Positions 63,855-64,000 of a stretch of 64,000 bases of DNA are shown here, piece by piece. The stretch spans positions 17,362,001-17,426,000 of the forward strand of contig NC_090280.1 in NCBI RefSeq assembly GCF_037392515.1, read 5' to 3'. Every line of letters starts with the position of its first letter. Position 1 is the first letter of the stretch. Source of the DNA: Haliotis asinina (taxonomy: Eukaryota > Mollusca > Gastropoda > Lepetellida > Haliotidae). The notes under the pieces are model-generated. The model was not told where the DNA came from. It saw nothing but the letters and a program-made list of their open reading frames with translations, and made no database searches. A program made the position numbers and the translations under genes.

Positions 63855-64000
63855 AAGGGTTAACCCAGTGGTTAAAGCGTTCGCTCGTCATGCCGAAGAC
63901 CTGGGTTCGATTCCCCACATGGACACTATGTGTGAAGCCCATGTCTGGTGGCCCCCGCCGTGATATTGCTGCAATATTGCTAAAAGCGACCTAAAACTAA
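63855..64000 (+). mobile_element. SINE-A copy, cut by the window end
   Basis: AACCCAGTGGTTAAAGCGTT, GGGTTCGATTCCCCACATGG, CCCGCCGTGATATTGCTGCA, GCGACCTAAAACTAA. Confidence 0.92.

Overview
The window looks like nuclear DNA of a gastropod mollusc, most likely an abalone (Haliotis). The reasons are split genes with GT-AG introns, invertebrate-like proteins, AT-rich intergenic DNA, and very many copies of a tRNA-derived SINE with the head/tail sequences I associate with abalone. The taxon is inferred, not shown. There are no bacterial operons, CRISPR arrays or rRNA genes.

Four split genes can be supported. (1) 7799-14568 (+): the last nine exons of a TMEM145/GPR180-type seven-transmembrane protein. 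All splice phases agree and the stop codon is present; the 5' exons lie before the window. (2) 20802-23241 (-): the last three exons of an unrecognised single-pass membrane protein with a proline-rich tail. (3) 24628-27627 (+): a GT31 beta-1,3-galactosyltransferase-type enzyme, nearly all in one exon, with a probable in-phase 25-base first coding exon. (4) 33348-39590 (+): signal-peptide exon plus two immunoglobulin-like exons (all phase 1) of a surface or secreted protein whose 3' end I could not find. An intron of gene 4 carries a decayed LINE reverse-transcriptase fragment. From 39.6 kb to the end I find no convincing gene.

The rest is mostly mobile and tandem-repeat DNA. Two SINE families dominate. 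SINE-A has tRNA-like A and B boxes. SINE-B has a different head and body but ends in the same 3' tail, (CTCA)n. Three SINE-B copies have clear target-site duplications, and two of these sit inside SINE-A copies. Non-autonomous DNA elements include a 3.2-kb and a 1.55-kb piggyBac-like pair (TTAA sites, 13-bp inverted termini, the short one an internal deletion of the long one), a 480-bp element with 9-bp duplications, two Tc1/mariner-like elements and several fold-back elements. Tandem arrays with units of 28, 38, 42, 49, 59 and 62 bp are spread through introns and intergenic DNA.

The most interesting points are: the deletion-derivative piggyBac pair carrying repeated TGACGTCA motifs; the shared tail of the two SINE families and the repeated head of SINE-B; a triplicated 68-bp unit containing a splice acceptor and exon start in the TMEM145-like gene; a cysteine-less first Ig domain; and a 239-bp inverted-repeat element with 15-bp direct repeats abutting a stop codon.
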